A DNA stretch of 64,000 bases from contig JAXDDX010000148.1 of assembly GCA_034670405.1 (NCBI GenBank), positions 43,501 to 107,500 on the forward strand. Direction: 5' to 3'. Position numbers and translations under genes: made by a program. Positions within the stretch are counted from its first letter, which is position 1; every line of letters starts with the position of its first letter. This stretch comes from Hoplostethus atlanticus (Eukaryota; Chordata; Actinopteri; Trachichthyiformes; Trachichthyidae). Shown here piece by piece: positions 37,602 to 48,457 of the stretch. The notes under the pieces are model-generated. The model saw nothing but the letters and a program-made list of their open reading frames with translations, ran no database searches and was not told the DNA's origin.

Positions 37602-37683
37602 CGACTGACAGAGAGACAGAGAGACAGAGAGAGCGACTGACAGAGAGAGAGAGAGACAGACAGAGAGACAGACAGACAGACAG
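37190..37683 (+). repeat. GACA/GAGA microsatellite
   Basis: CAGA/GAGA repeats from 37326 to 37683, with a smaller patch at 37190-37230. Confidence 0.9.
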
Positions 37684-37759
37684 ATGCTGCAGGAAGCTGG
37701 ATGTTCTTCTAGTGAGTCACAGTTTGTTACCTCACTAGTTTCTGTTGGACGGAGTCAGA

Positions 37760-37995
37760 GACTTAGTTAAGTTAGAGAGCTAGTTAGGACAGGGGGCTAG
37801 TTAAGTTAAAGAACTAGTTACGGTAGAGAGCTAGTTAGGACAGGGGGCTAGTTAAGTTAAAGAGCTAGTTAAGTTAGAGAGATAGTTAGGACAGGGGGCT
37901 AGTTAAGTTAAAGAGCTAGTTAAAGTAGAGAGCTAGTTAGGACAGGGGGCTAGTTAAGTTAAAGAGCTAGTTAAGGTGAGAGCTAGTTAGGGTTT
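37760..37995 (+). repeat. CTAGTTA-rich minisatellite
   Basis: Four to five copies of AGAGCTAGTTAGGACAGGGG + GCTAGTTAAGTTAA. Confidence 0.85.
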
Positions 37996-38299
37996 AGACA
38001 GGTAGAGGACATACTGGTCTGAGATCAGAAGAAAGCTGGACATCCAGAAGCTGCCGTCAGACTGATGGACGAGGCGGTAAGAACTGGTTTACTAGTACTG
38101 TAGTAGAACTGTAGTAGAACTGTAGTAGAACTGTAGTATCTGCTGTCTGTTCTTAGGCTGATTGATGGGAACATCTGCAGTGACCTCCTTAGCTCCTCCT
38201 TAGCCCCTCCTCCTTAGCTAAGGCTTGGATTTCAGCAGTTCACTGTTTGTTCTCAGTCTGTATGTCAAATATGAAATGTAAGAGACTAAACTAAAAAAA

Positions 38300-38460
38300 A
38301 CAGAGCAGAACCCTGGTGCTGTAAAGAACCCTGTGAGAACGTATGGAATGCTCCAAAACACACTGGGTTCTTTATTCTGAGGGTCTTTGAGTCATTATGG
38401 TTCCATATAGAACCACTAACTGAACTTTGCTGGAAGAACCCTTCTTTTCCTGGGTGTAGA
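38300..38460. repeat. GAACC-rich dispersed repeat, copy 2
   Basis: GTAAAGAACCCTGTGAGAAC and GGTTCCATATAGAACCACTA, ending CCTTCTTTTCCTGGGTGTAG. The end matches copy 3 (TTTCCTGGGTGTC). Confidence 0.55.
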
Positions 38461-38583
38461 TCCAGGACTTCAGCCCAGCGAGTTAGAGACGTTTTAACCT
38501 AGTTGGACTTCGGCACCAGTTTCCATCAGAGCTGCATTCCAGTCTGGTTCTGTAATGTTTAGACTGGTTCTCCCTCTGACTGC

Positions 38584-39080
38584 ACTATTACTATAGACTT
38601 TAATACTATCACTATAGACTTCAACACTATTACTATAGACTTCACTATAGACTTCAACACTATTACTATAGACTTCACTATAGACTTCAACACTATTACT
38701 ATAGACTTTAATACTATCACTATAGACTTCAACACTATTACTATAGACTTCACTATAGACTTCAACACTATTTCTATAGACTTTAATACTATCACTATAG
38801 ACTTTAATACTATTACTATAGACTTTAACACTATCACTATAGACTTTAATACTATTACTATAGACTTTAACATTATCACTATAGACTTTAACACTATCAC
38901 TATAGACTTCAACACTATTACTATAGACTTTAATACTATCACTATAGACTTCAACACTATTACTATAGACTTTAATACTATCACTATAGACTTCAACACT
39001 ATTACTATAGACTGTAACACTATTACTATAGACTTTAATACTATTACTATAGACTTTAATACTATCATTATAGACTTCAT
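38584..39080 (+). repeat. 21-bp minisatellite
   Basis: About 24 units of ACTATTACTATAGACTTCAA with some 12-bp half units. Two minus-strand frames stay open through it; neither is a gene. Confidence 0.9.
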
Positions 39081-39150
39081 TCATTCATGGCGACTCTGAC
39101 GACTGTAGTTTCTGAAAACTCCAGTTTTCTGTTTTCATTCATTTACTATG

Positions 39151-39186
<36 letters not shown>

Positions 39187-39324
39187 CACTGTGTGTGTGT
39201 GTGTCAGCTCTAAGCCTCTTGGTTCAGATGAGACTAATTAAACCCTCCAGACTCCGTGCTGATCTGACTCAGTTCTACCTGATGATCCATCAGGGTTTAA
39301 AACTGGTGGAGACGCAGCAGAGGG

Positions 39325-39537
39325 AGTAGTAGTACTAATACTAGTAATAGTAGTAGTAGTAGCAGTGGTGGTAGTGGTGGTAGTAGTGCTAGTAGTAGTG
39401 GTAGTAGTGGTAGTGGTAGTAGTGGTAGTAGTAGTAGTAGTGGTGGTAGTGGTGGTAGTAGTGCTAGTAGTAGTAGTAGTAGTAGTAGTAGTAGCAGTAG
39501 TAGTAGTAGTAGTGGTAATAGTAGTAGTAGTAATAAT
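39325..39537 (+). repeat. AGT/GGT trinucleotide repeat
   Basis: An interrupted AGT tract with GGT and GCT interspersed. Confidence 0.9.
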
Positions 39538-40069
39538 GCACCCACACAGAAAGCTGAAGACACGCCTCCTTTTCACCCCCTCGCCCTCATCTTCATCAGC
39601 TGATGAAGTCTCATCCGACCTCCACAGAAAATATTCCTTAAAATTAACACTTGCACCGCAATTTCCCCGTCTTCCATAGTGGACTGTCTAAATATGTCGT
39701 CTGTTCATGTGGGAGGGAGGCGAGGACACATTACGAGAAGGAGTCTGTCCTGAGGAGTCTGGGTGGGAGGAGGGCTGTTGTTGTTTTCTGTAAATGTGTA
39801 TAGTAATGTTTCTATGACAGACTCAGCGTCAGCCTTCCAGGGGAATGCAGCTGTCTGAGGTCAGTCCTAGATCTGGTCAGGAAAACAAGATAATGGCTGA
39901 TGGAGGAATGAGAAAAATTCGAAAAATTCTAAAAATGTGTTAATGGTGGGTGGGAACGTGGATGAGAGCATTGAGGAGGGAACAAAGAAGATTCAGAAAC
40001 TGTTTGTGGTTTTACAGTGAAGGAGCGAATGGACCAGAGACATTTAAGGGCTGGAAATGGTTCTTTAGG

Positions 40070-40255
40070 CTTCTACCATTGCAGAACCCCTTTTGGTGCT
40101 CTAGAGAACCTTGTACAGTAAGATTTTCTAAATCACCACACTCAAATGGTTCTACATAGAACCTTTATGGAGCTGTAAGAACCCTTTAGAAAGAACCTCT
40201 ATAGCACCATGCTCAAATGGTTCCACATGGAGCACCCTCCATTTCCTGGGTGTCC
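40070..40255. repeat. GAACC-rich dispersed repeat, copy 3
   Basis: GCAGAACCCCTTTTGGTGCT, GGTTCTACATAGAACCTTTA and CATTTCCTGGGTGTCC, upstream of the KIAA1614 start. Confidence 0.55.
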
Positions 40256-40650
40256 AGTGTTCCTGACGTTAATTAAGTGGTTCCTCTTCCTCTTAACGAT
40301 GCAGAAGGCCGATGGTGTTTCCATGGTAACTAAGTGCTGTCCATTGTGTTGTGGAGTCTCCATGGTGATTAAATGCAGAACACTCTGGATGTTGGACCGT
40401 AAACTACATTTACATTCTAGTCATTTATCTGTTTTATCCACCCAGACTGAGGTCACCAACATGATAACACACCAACATTAACAACACAACACTGGTTGTG
40501 GTTGTTTAACTACCTGTCATTTGCTCTGTTCTTTATATTTGTACAAATCTAATCTAATCTAATCTATTCAATTCTAATTTCATTTCATTTCATTTCATTT
40601 CATTCAACTATAGAATCTTAAAGATGTCTTCTCTGTCCTTCCCAGCTGTG

Positions 40651-40671
40651 ATGAAGCAGGTTCTGCTCTGA
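40651..40671 (+). promoter_or_regulatory. Short upstream ORF before KIAA1614 start
   Basis: In the first coding exon (acceptor at 40644-40645), a six-codon ORF (MKQVLL, stop) starts at 40651 with a purine at -3. Its TGA overlaps another out-of-frame ATG at 40671, which opens a 129-codon frame overlapping the true start at 40679. Whether this part of the exon is transcribed as leader is inferred. Confidence 0.4.
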
Positions 40672-40678
40672 TGTCTCC

Positions 40679-43600
40679 ATGGAGGAGGTCGCTGTGGAAG
40701 GTCTTCACCTCTGTTTGCCCCAAAAGACTGAAGCACCCAATCACCTCCTCACCTCCTTCCACCTCGCCTCCTCTTCCAGCTCTACTGCACCCCTCAACCA
40801 GCCTTCACCCCCTGGCTCAGCTGTCTACGCCCTGCAGTCCAAAGTCCAGTCCACGAACCCAGAGAGGACGGCCTTCCAGTCAGGCCTGGAGGGTGGAGAG
40901 TCCCCTGGCCGACCCACCAGACCTTTCCTGGCCCCTGCTGGCTTGGCTTCCAGCAGCAGTGATGAAGATTCAGTTCCTTCTGGCTCCAACCTGTCAGCTG
41001 GTGAGTTTGGTTCCCAGGCAGACAGAGAGAGCCTGGTGTGGTTCGACCTCAGCTCGTTAGCCTTCCAACACTGCTCTACTGAGGGCTCCAGCTTGGAGAA
41101 CCTGTCTGATACCAGCTCCAGCTGCAGTTACACCAAACCCTGGGCTCCACCAGAAGGCTTCTGGAAGGCCGCTGAGCCTGAATCACTTCCACCCAGTGAC
41201 AAGGAGCACAGGACAGGTGAAGGCCTCCACCGAGGGGCCCAGGGGACCCTCCAGAAGACCAGGGGCCAAGGAGCATCATGCTGGGAGCTGCAGCAGCTAG
41301 AATGTCTGGGGGAACACCTGAGGAAGAGCAGTCTGGATCTCCTGGGCTTGGAAAGAGGACTCTGGAGGGCCGACAGCCTGGAGAGTATGGGAAGCAACGG
41401 CAGCTCCCTATCCCTGGCCGAGAGGGTGGAGATGAACCGGGATATTGTCAAGCAGATGCTGAATGGCACCCAAAGGAGACCTCCAATCAGCTCTGACATG
41501 GAGAGGAAAGAGGGCGGCACTCACTGGAGAGACATCGGTAGAACACAATTCACCACCACTGGTTCACATTTACCTGATCTAGTCATTTAACTGATTCTAT
41601 TATCCAGACAAACTTCCCATAAGCTTCAATTCCTAGATCCCCAACATTACAAGAAACCAATAGTAAGGACAAAGATCAGAGGTCACAGTACCCTGACAAT
41701 AGGATAATCATGATGATCATGATGATGATCTATCAAGGTAGGAAGGTTAGTATTATAAGTAATGCAAGTAGAGGAGGAATATACCGGAGAATGGGATGAG
41801 ATTTAGGAGATGTTTCATCTGTCACTTTGTGGCGACATTTCATTTCTGAATTATTCGTTACCTGACGTTACCTTACATCACATTTCTATACCTTATGCTA
41901 GCTTATCTATCATATGGTACATTATACCTGGTTCAAGCTTTTTGTATGGCTTGACATGTGTAAGCTCCGTAAAACATGAAGTCCACGACCTGAAAACTGC
42001 AACGTTAGCGGCGCTGTGGGAAACGTTAGCGCCATTGTAGGAAACGTTAGTGGCACTGTAGGAAATGTTAGCGGCGCTGTAGGAAACGTTAGCGGCGCTG
42101 TGGGAAATGTTAGCGCCATTGTAGGAAACGTTAGCGGCGCTGTAGGAAACGTTAGTGGCACTGTAGGAAATGTTAGCGGCGCTGTAGGAAACGTTAGTGG
42201 CGCTGTAGGAAACGTTAGCGGCGCTGTGGGAAATGTTAGCGCCATTGTAGGAAACGTTAGTGGCGCTGTAGGAAATGTTAGCGGCGCTGTAGGAAATGTT
42301 AGTGGCGCTGTAGGAAATGTTAGCGGCGCAGTAAGAAATGTTAGCGGCGCTGTAGAAAATGTTAGCGGCGCTGTAGGAAACGTTAGTGGCGCTGTGGGAA
42401 ATGTTAGCGGCGCTGTAGGAAACGTTAGTGGCACTGTGGGAAATGTTAGCGCCATTGTAGGAAACGTTAGTGGCGCTGTAGGAAACGTTAGCGGCGCTGT
42501 AGGAAACGTTAGTGGCGCTGTGGGAAATGTTAGCGGCGCTGTAGGAAACGTTAGTGGCACTGTGGGAAATGTTAGCGCCATTGTAGGAAACGTTAGTGGC
42601 GCTGTAGGAAATGTTAGCGGCGCTGTAGGAAACGTTAGCGGCGCTGTAGGAAATGTTAGCGGCGCTGTAGGAAACTTTCGTGGCGCTGTAGGAAATGTTA
42701 GTGGCGCAGTAGGAAACGTTAGCGGCGCTGTAGGAAATGTTAGCGGCGCTGTAGGAAACGTTAGTGGCGCTGTAGGAAATGTTAGCGGCGCAGTAAGAAA
42801 CGTTAGCGGCGCTGTAGAAAATGTTAGCGGCGCTGTAGGAAACGTTAGTGGCGCTGTGGGAAATGTTAGCGGCGCTGTAGGAAACGTTAGTGGCACTGTG
42901 GGAAATGTTAGCGCCATTGTAGGAAACGTTAGTGGCGCTGTAGGAAATGTTAGCGGCGCTGTAGGAAACGTTAGCGGTGCTGTAGGAAATGTTAGCGGCG
43001 CTGTAGGAAACATTAGTGGCGCTGTAGGAAATGTTAGTGGCGCAGTAGGAAACGTTAGCGGCGCTGTAGGAAACATTAGTGGCGCTGTAGGAAATGTTAG
43101 TGGCGCAGTAGGAAACGTTAGCGGCGCTGTAGGAAATGTTAGCGGCGCTGTAGGAAACGTTAGTGGCGCTGTGGGAAATGTTAGCGCCATTGTAGGAAAC
43201 GTTAGTGGCGCTGTAGGAAATGTTAGCGGCGCTGTAGGAAACGTTAGTGGCGCTGTAGGAAACGTTAGTGGCACAGTAGGAAACGTTAGCGGCGCTGTAG
43301 GAAATGTTAGCGGCGCTGTAGGAAACGTTACAGCGTTATGGGAAGCGTTAGTGGCAGTGGTTCCACTTCCTCTTCATTCAGCCAATCCTGGACCGAGCTG
43401 CGTTTACATAGCTGCAGCCCTGTCCACGGTGTTTCTGATTTCAAGTGGTGATCGACCTCGTGTGTGACGCCATTTTAGACACAATTACTCGTTTCCACAT
43501 GAAGCATGGACCAGGCATTACATTAGTTATAGATAGATAGATAGATACTTTATTGATCCCCGGGGGGGAAATTCCGGGGTTGCAGCAACATAATAGTATC

Positions 43601-44858
43601 AACAAGAATGTACAAAATACATATAGGGCAAGGTACGAAAGAAAATTATGTAACATGGCGTTACGCTATGCTACGCTACACTACAATATGATATGATCCG
43701 CTATGTCAATGCAGCCCAGCATGGGTGAGCTCTCAGGTGAAAACATTGCTGAGACCACCATCAGTGGAGAATTCAGCTGCACCCCCTACTGTGATCCACA
43801 CAGATAACATGATAGCTGTCAAAATATATGATTAATATATATGATTGAATACATACATGATTCAGTTGTTATGTGTGTGTGTAGTACATCCACATAAATG
43901 CCACTGTCTGTCTGTCTGTCTGTCTGTCTGTCTGCCTGTCTGTCTGTCTGTAGGCTCGATTCCTGTGAATGACAGTGATTTAGATTCTGGGATTTCTCTT
44001 CAAGACAATAAACACAACCCAAGGTACTGAAGTCTGCTGTCTACATGATCAACATACTGTCTACATGACCAACATACTGTCTACATAGTGTCTACACACG
44101 TATTACACACGTATTACACACTCCTAACATGTAGGAGTGTTAATCTGGAAGCATTGTGCCAATTTGACCGTTTTATGCGGGAATATTGTGGGGTTTCGGC
44201 AAAATTGCAAAATTGCAAGTAAGTATTGCAGCAATTGGTTGAACTTAATTCTTGCGTAAGATCACAACATCCTGGAGGGACTGATGAGGTATCTTGTCTT
44301 TAGCCCTAGTCTCTACTCCAAAACACTCTGAGTTGGAGCTGGAGAAGAGTCAGCTCAGTTAACCTGAACAAACTGGTAGCTAGCTAACTAGCCAGCAGGC
44401 TAGTTTAGTTACTGTTAACATGGGATTGCTAACGCTAGCTTCTACTAGCTACGTTAGCTAGTGTGCTAATCAGATGTGTTAGCAACAAGACAGTGATGTT
44501 AGCTGACCAGATGCTATGGTTAGCTAGCTAACAAGCTACATGATCTAAACACTAAATCAATCAGATGTATCAGTGATGAAATGATCAGTTCAGTAGAAAA
44601 AGACAGAAATTAACCATTTAATTGGTTAATCCGCCAGAGGGGCGGAGCTACACCACCTGAAAGCTTCTATTGTCTTTCCTTTATTAACTCCTCCTTTTAT
44701 ATACAGTATATATTTTCTACTCCCTTCTGGAGAGAAATCTACTAGAGTTGTTCCTGATGGAGTTTCACCAGAAACTCTCACACACACAAGTTGCCAACTG
44801 AGCATGTGCAAAGAAGCAACACACACACACAAAAGCACTCAATCCAGTGCTGATGTAA

Positions 44859-44904
<46 letters not shown>

Positions 44905-45018
44905 CTCTCGTCAGCCTAATTAGTCCTGACGTCCTGCCTCGTTTAATCCCTTCCTCTATGAGCGTCTCTCCTATCAGAGCCGCTGACGTGTGCCTCTCTC
45001 CTCCCCCACCCTACAACG

Positions 45019-45060
<42 letters not shown>

Positions 45061-46076
45061 GGGTCTTTGTGTCAGGTCTGCCGCTGAGTTCTCGTCATGA
45101 ACATGCCAAGCGTCTTCTGGAAAGAGCTCGTATGAAGGCCAGGTCCTTCCCTCTGAAGGCCGACCACAGCCTCCTCCCCCTCCACACACACACGCCGTAA
45201 GTTCACTTCCTCTTGTGTGTGTGTTTTGTGTGTGTGTGTTTATGTGTGTGTGTGTGTGTGTGTGTTTTGTGTGTGTGAATGCATGTCAGCCTTCAGTTGG
45301 TTTTAAGCGCGTAGCCAGACCAGAGCAAAAGCCACCAAAACCAAAATAGCTTGTCTATTCATTCTTCCTTCTTTCTTCTTCTATCTGTTTTTCATCCGTC
45401 AGTAAATTCTATATATGAATCTCTTCATCTGTTGAGCTGCAACAGGTTGATCTGCTGTTCTAGGCAGACGGCTATATGAGGCCGATATCGTCTTGTATTG
45501 AAATAATGTGGTCCTGTCTCATATGATCAGTTTGATTGATTACATATTGATTGTGGAATAGATCAATACTACACTGGCTGTTTATGGGAAGAACTGATTC
45601 TAATGAGACATTTTGAATATGTCAGTATTATTATTATTGTTGTTGTTGTTATTATTGCTATTATTATTAGTATTACCATCCTGGGTGTCAGTGGAGAGTT
45701 TTAGTGTCCCATGAAGGTCTAAATAAGATATTGAATCTTGGTACAAAATATCAGTTATCAGCAGCGTCATATCGGATCCTATAAAAGCATTAATGTGGCC
45801 AGAGACCTAACTTAGTTTGCTGTGTTTCAACTATTGACAGCAGGAAAAGATCAAATAGATTAGTTAGAATACAACTATTATATATATACACACAGAGATG
45901 GTCAAAGTGTCAAACCAGTCAAACTAAAACCATTACAAAAGAATTCCTTTATGTTTTCATCAGTTTGATGCTGCTGTGATGTTAATTAACTTATACTTAT
46001 ATTAGATATCTGCTCCTGCCTAGTTGTATGAGGAACCACAGACAGATTCCCTCTGTAGCACTTCACCTGTCAGTCA

Positions 46077-46124
<48 letters not shown>

Positions 46125-46605
46125 CCCATTGAAAGCGCCTGCAGTGTGCTGATCCAGCCTGACGCCGCTGAGCTCCGGTTACAAACAGTCAACATCTCGC
46201 CCCCCGTGGATGATGCAATCACCCTCTGGACCAATCAGCAACAAGTTCTACAAATGTCAAACGTTTGAATCTGTTCTGTATCAATAATCAATACATGTCG
46301 TAGGGCTGTTTGCATTGTCAGCTAGTCTTTTTGCCATTCATGGCGTCCCCTATTGGTTGACTGTACGACGATGCAGCAACACCACGGGGTCATCAGGGTC
46401 ATTTTGAAAATGCTGCACAGCGATGAGATGCTTCATCTAAATCCAATCAGTAATATGGAACATAACACATGAATGAGCTAATGAACGGACGATGCAGCGC
46501 CCCCTTTGGGCCAGTCGGGCGACTTCTACTAATTGTGTCTGTAGTCACGTCTGATCAATAAGTATCAGTAGTACAGTTTGCTACCGTCGGCCACTAAGCA
46601 TTAAC

Positions 46606-46638
<33 letters not shown>

Positions 46639-48420
46639 CTGTAATAATAATAATAACAACTCTAACTGTAATAATAATAACAATAATAATAACAGCTCTA
46701 ACTGTAATAATAATAACAATAATGATAATAACTCTAACTGTAATAATAACAATAATAATAACTCTAACTGTAATATTAATAATAATAACTTTAACTGTAA
46801 TAATAATAACAACAATAATAACAACTATAACTGTAATAATAATAACAATAATAATAACAGCTCTAACTGTAATAATAATAACAATAATAATAACTCTAAC
46901 TGTAATATTAATAATAATAACTTTAACTGTAATAATAATAACAATAATAATAACTCTAACTGTAATAACAATAATAATAATAACAATATAATAAACTTTA
47001 TTTGATTTTATTTATTTGTATGAGTGCATTGTATTATTACATTATTATCATTATTATTGTTGTTGTTGTTGTTGTTTGTGTCTCCAGGGAGACGGTGTCC
47101 CGGTCCGGGGTTGGGCCCCTGCGACAGGCCGTCCTGGGGGGGAAGGAGGGGGTGGCCTTGCTGTTGGGGAACTTAAGTGACTCGTCCAGCGGCGAATCAG
47201 CTTGTGGAACCCAGCGACGGCCCGCCCCGTCACCGACCCGAGTTCGCTTTGAGGACGAAACTGAAAAGGAGGCAGAGTCTCGTTACCTTGAGCGACTGAG
47301 GCAGAGGAGGAGGGCGGGGGAGCGAGCCCAGGGCCTCCTGGTCTCCAAACCAGACCTGTCAGCATACGTCAACAGCAGGAAGGAGGCGGAGCTGCCGCGA
47401 GTGGCCAATGGCATGCTGTCCGAGGCAGGATGTATTCCTGATAGACAGCAGAGAGGGAGGAGGCCTCAGGAGAGGCCGGTCAGCCTCAGCGCTCTACCAG
47501 CTCATTGTAACTCATGTGGGACCAACCTGAACTTCCATCCTCTCCCTTCACCCCCACCAGTCGTCCCAGTGCTCCCAGACAGCGAGGGGAGGGTGCCGTA
47601 CTGGATGGCTCCCAGTAGGCCCGGTCTCACCCTGCGCACTGAGCGTATCAAGGAGACCTACATCGGCACCGTCGCCCCCGACGATGCCACACGATTGTCT
47701 GAGGGGGGGATCGATGGTGGAGGAGGAGGCAGGGCTGAGGGGGGAGGGGGGCGTGGCCCCACCATGCGGGTGAGGAGGCGGACAAAACGATCAGAGCTGA
47801 CGGGTCTCAACAGACAACCAGGGATCCTGCCATTGGACGTCTCCCAAACTACGCCCACCAGCCCGACCAATGTAGTGGCAGACCTGCCGTCCAATCCCTA
47901 CGCCCCACGACAGGTAGCCACGCCCACTCAGCCCCAGACTGTAGTGCCCTCTATGGACGAAACCCTGAAGCACACCTCAGCTTTAGCTCCACCCACCTCC
48001 AGCTCCTCCTCTTCTCCTCCTGTTAAAGTTCTGAAGTGGCGCAGCAGTGCGAGCCAGCTGAGCCACCACCAGGACCACCAGGACTACCAAGACCACCAAG
48101 ACCACCAGGACCACCAAGACCACCAAGACCACCAGGACCACCAAGACCACCAAGCCCACCAGGACCACCAGGACCACCAAGACCACCAAGACCACCAAGA
48201 CCATCAGGACCACCAGGGGAGACGAGCAGCAGCCAAGTCCCACAACCAGCTCTGTTCTGGTGGGGAGCTGAAGGAGAACGGCCGCTCGAAGGAAGGACGA
48301 GGTCTGGATGCCAGCGTGAAGACTCCTCCTCCTCCTCCTCCTCCTCCTCCTCCTCCAGGGAGGAGCACAGGAACCCTGAAGACCAGAGAACCAGCAGGTC
48401 AGAGCTGTGACATACACACA

Positions 48421-48457
<37 letters not shown>

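Larger units (their letters stand above)
34899..40645. other. Divergent spacer between wdr18 and KIAA1614
   Basis: It consists largely of tandem arrays (35178-39537) with GAACC repeats on the right. A possible noncoding first exon of KIAA1614 could end at GACGAGGCG|GTAAGAAC near 38075, but only a donor-like sequence supports it. Confidence 0.4.

Noticed and set aside
38494-39084. Two minus-strand frames with Val-Tyr-Ser and Ile-Val repeats
   Set aside because: 21-bp minisatellite artefact.
39297-39576. Poly-Thr/Leu/Val frames
   Set aside because: AGT trinucleotide repeat read in three frames.
42016-43467. Long plus-strand frame (483 codons) and 450-codon antisense frame
   Set aside because: Both are products of a 21-bp tandem repeat whose length is a multiple of three; they lie inside KIAA1614 intron 1 without splice sites or family similarity.
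47983-48421. Collagen-like plus-strand frame and Gly-rich antisense frames over the HQD repeat
   Set aside because: Alternative frames of the 9-bp coding repeat; the HQD frame is the one joined in phase to eight other KIAA1614 exons.
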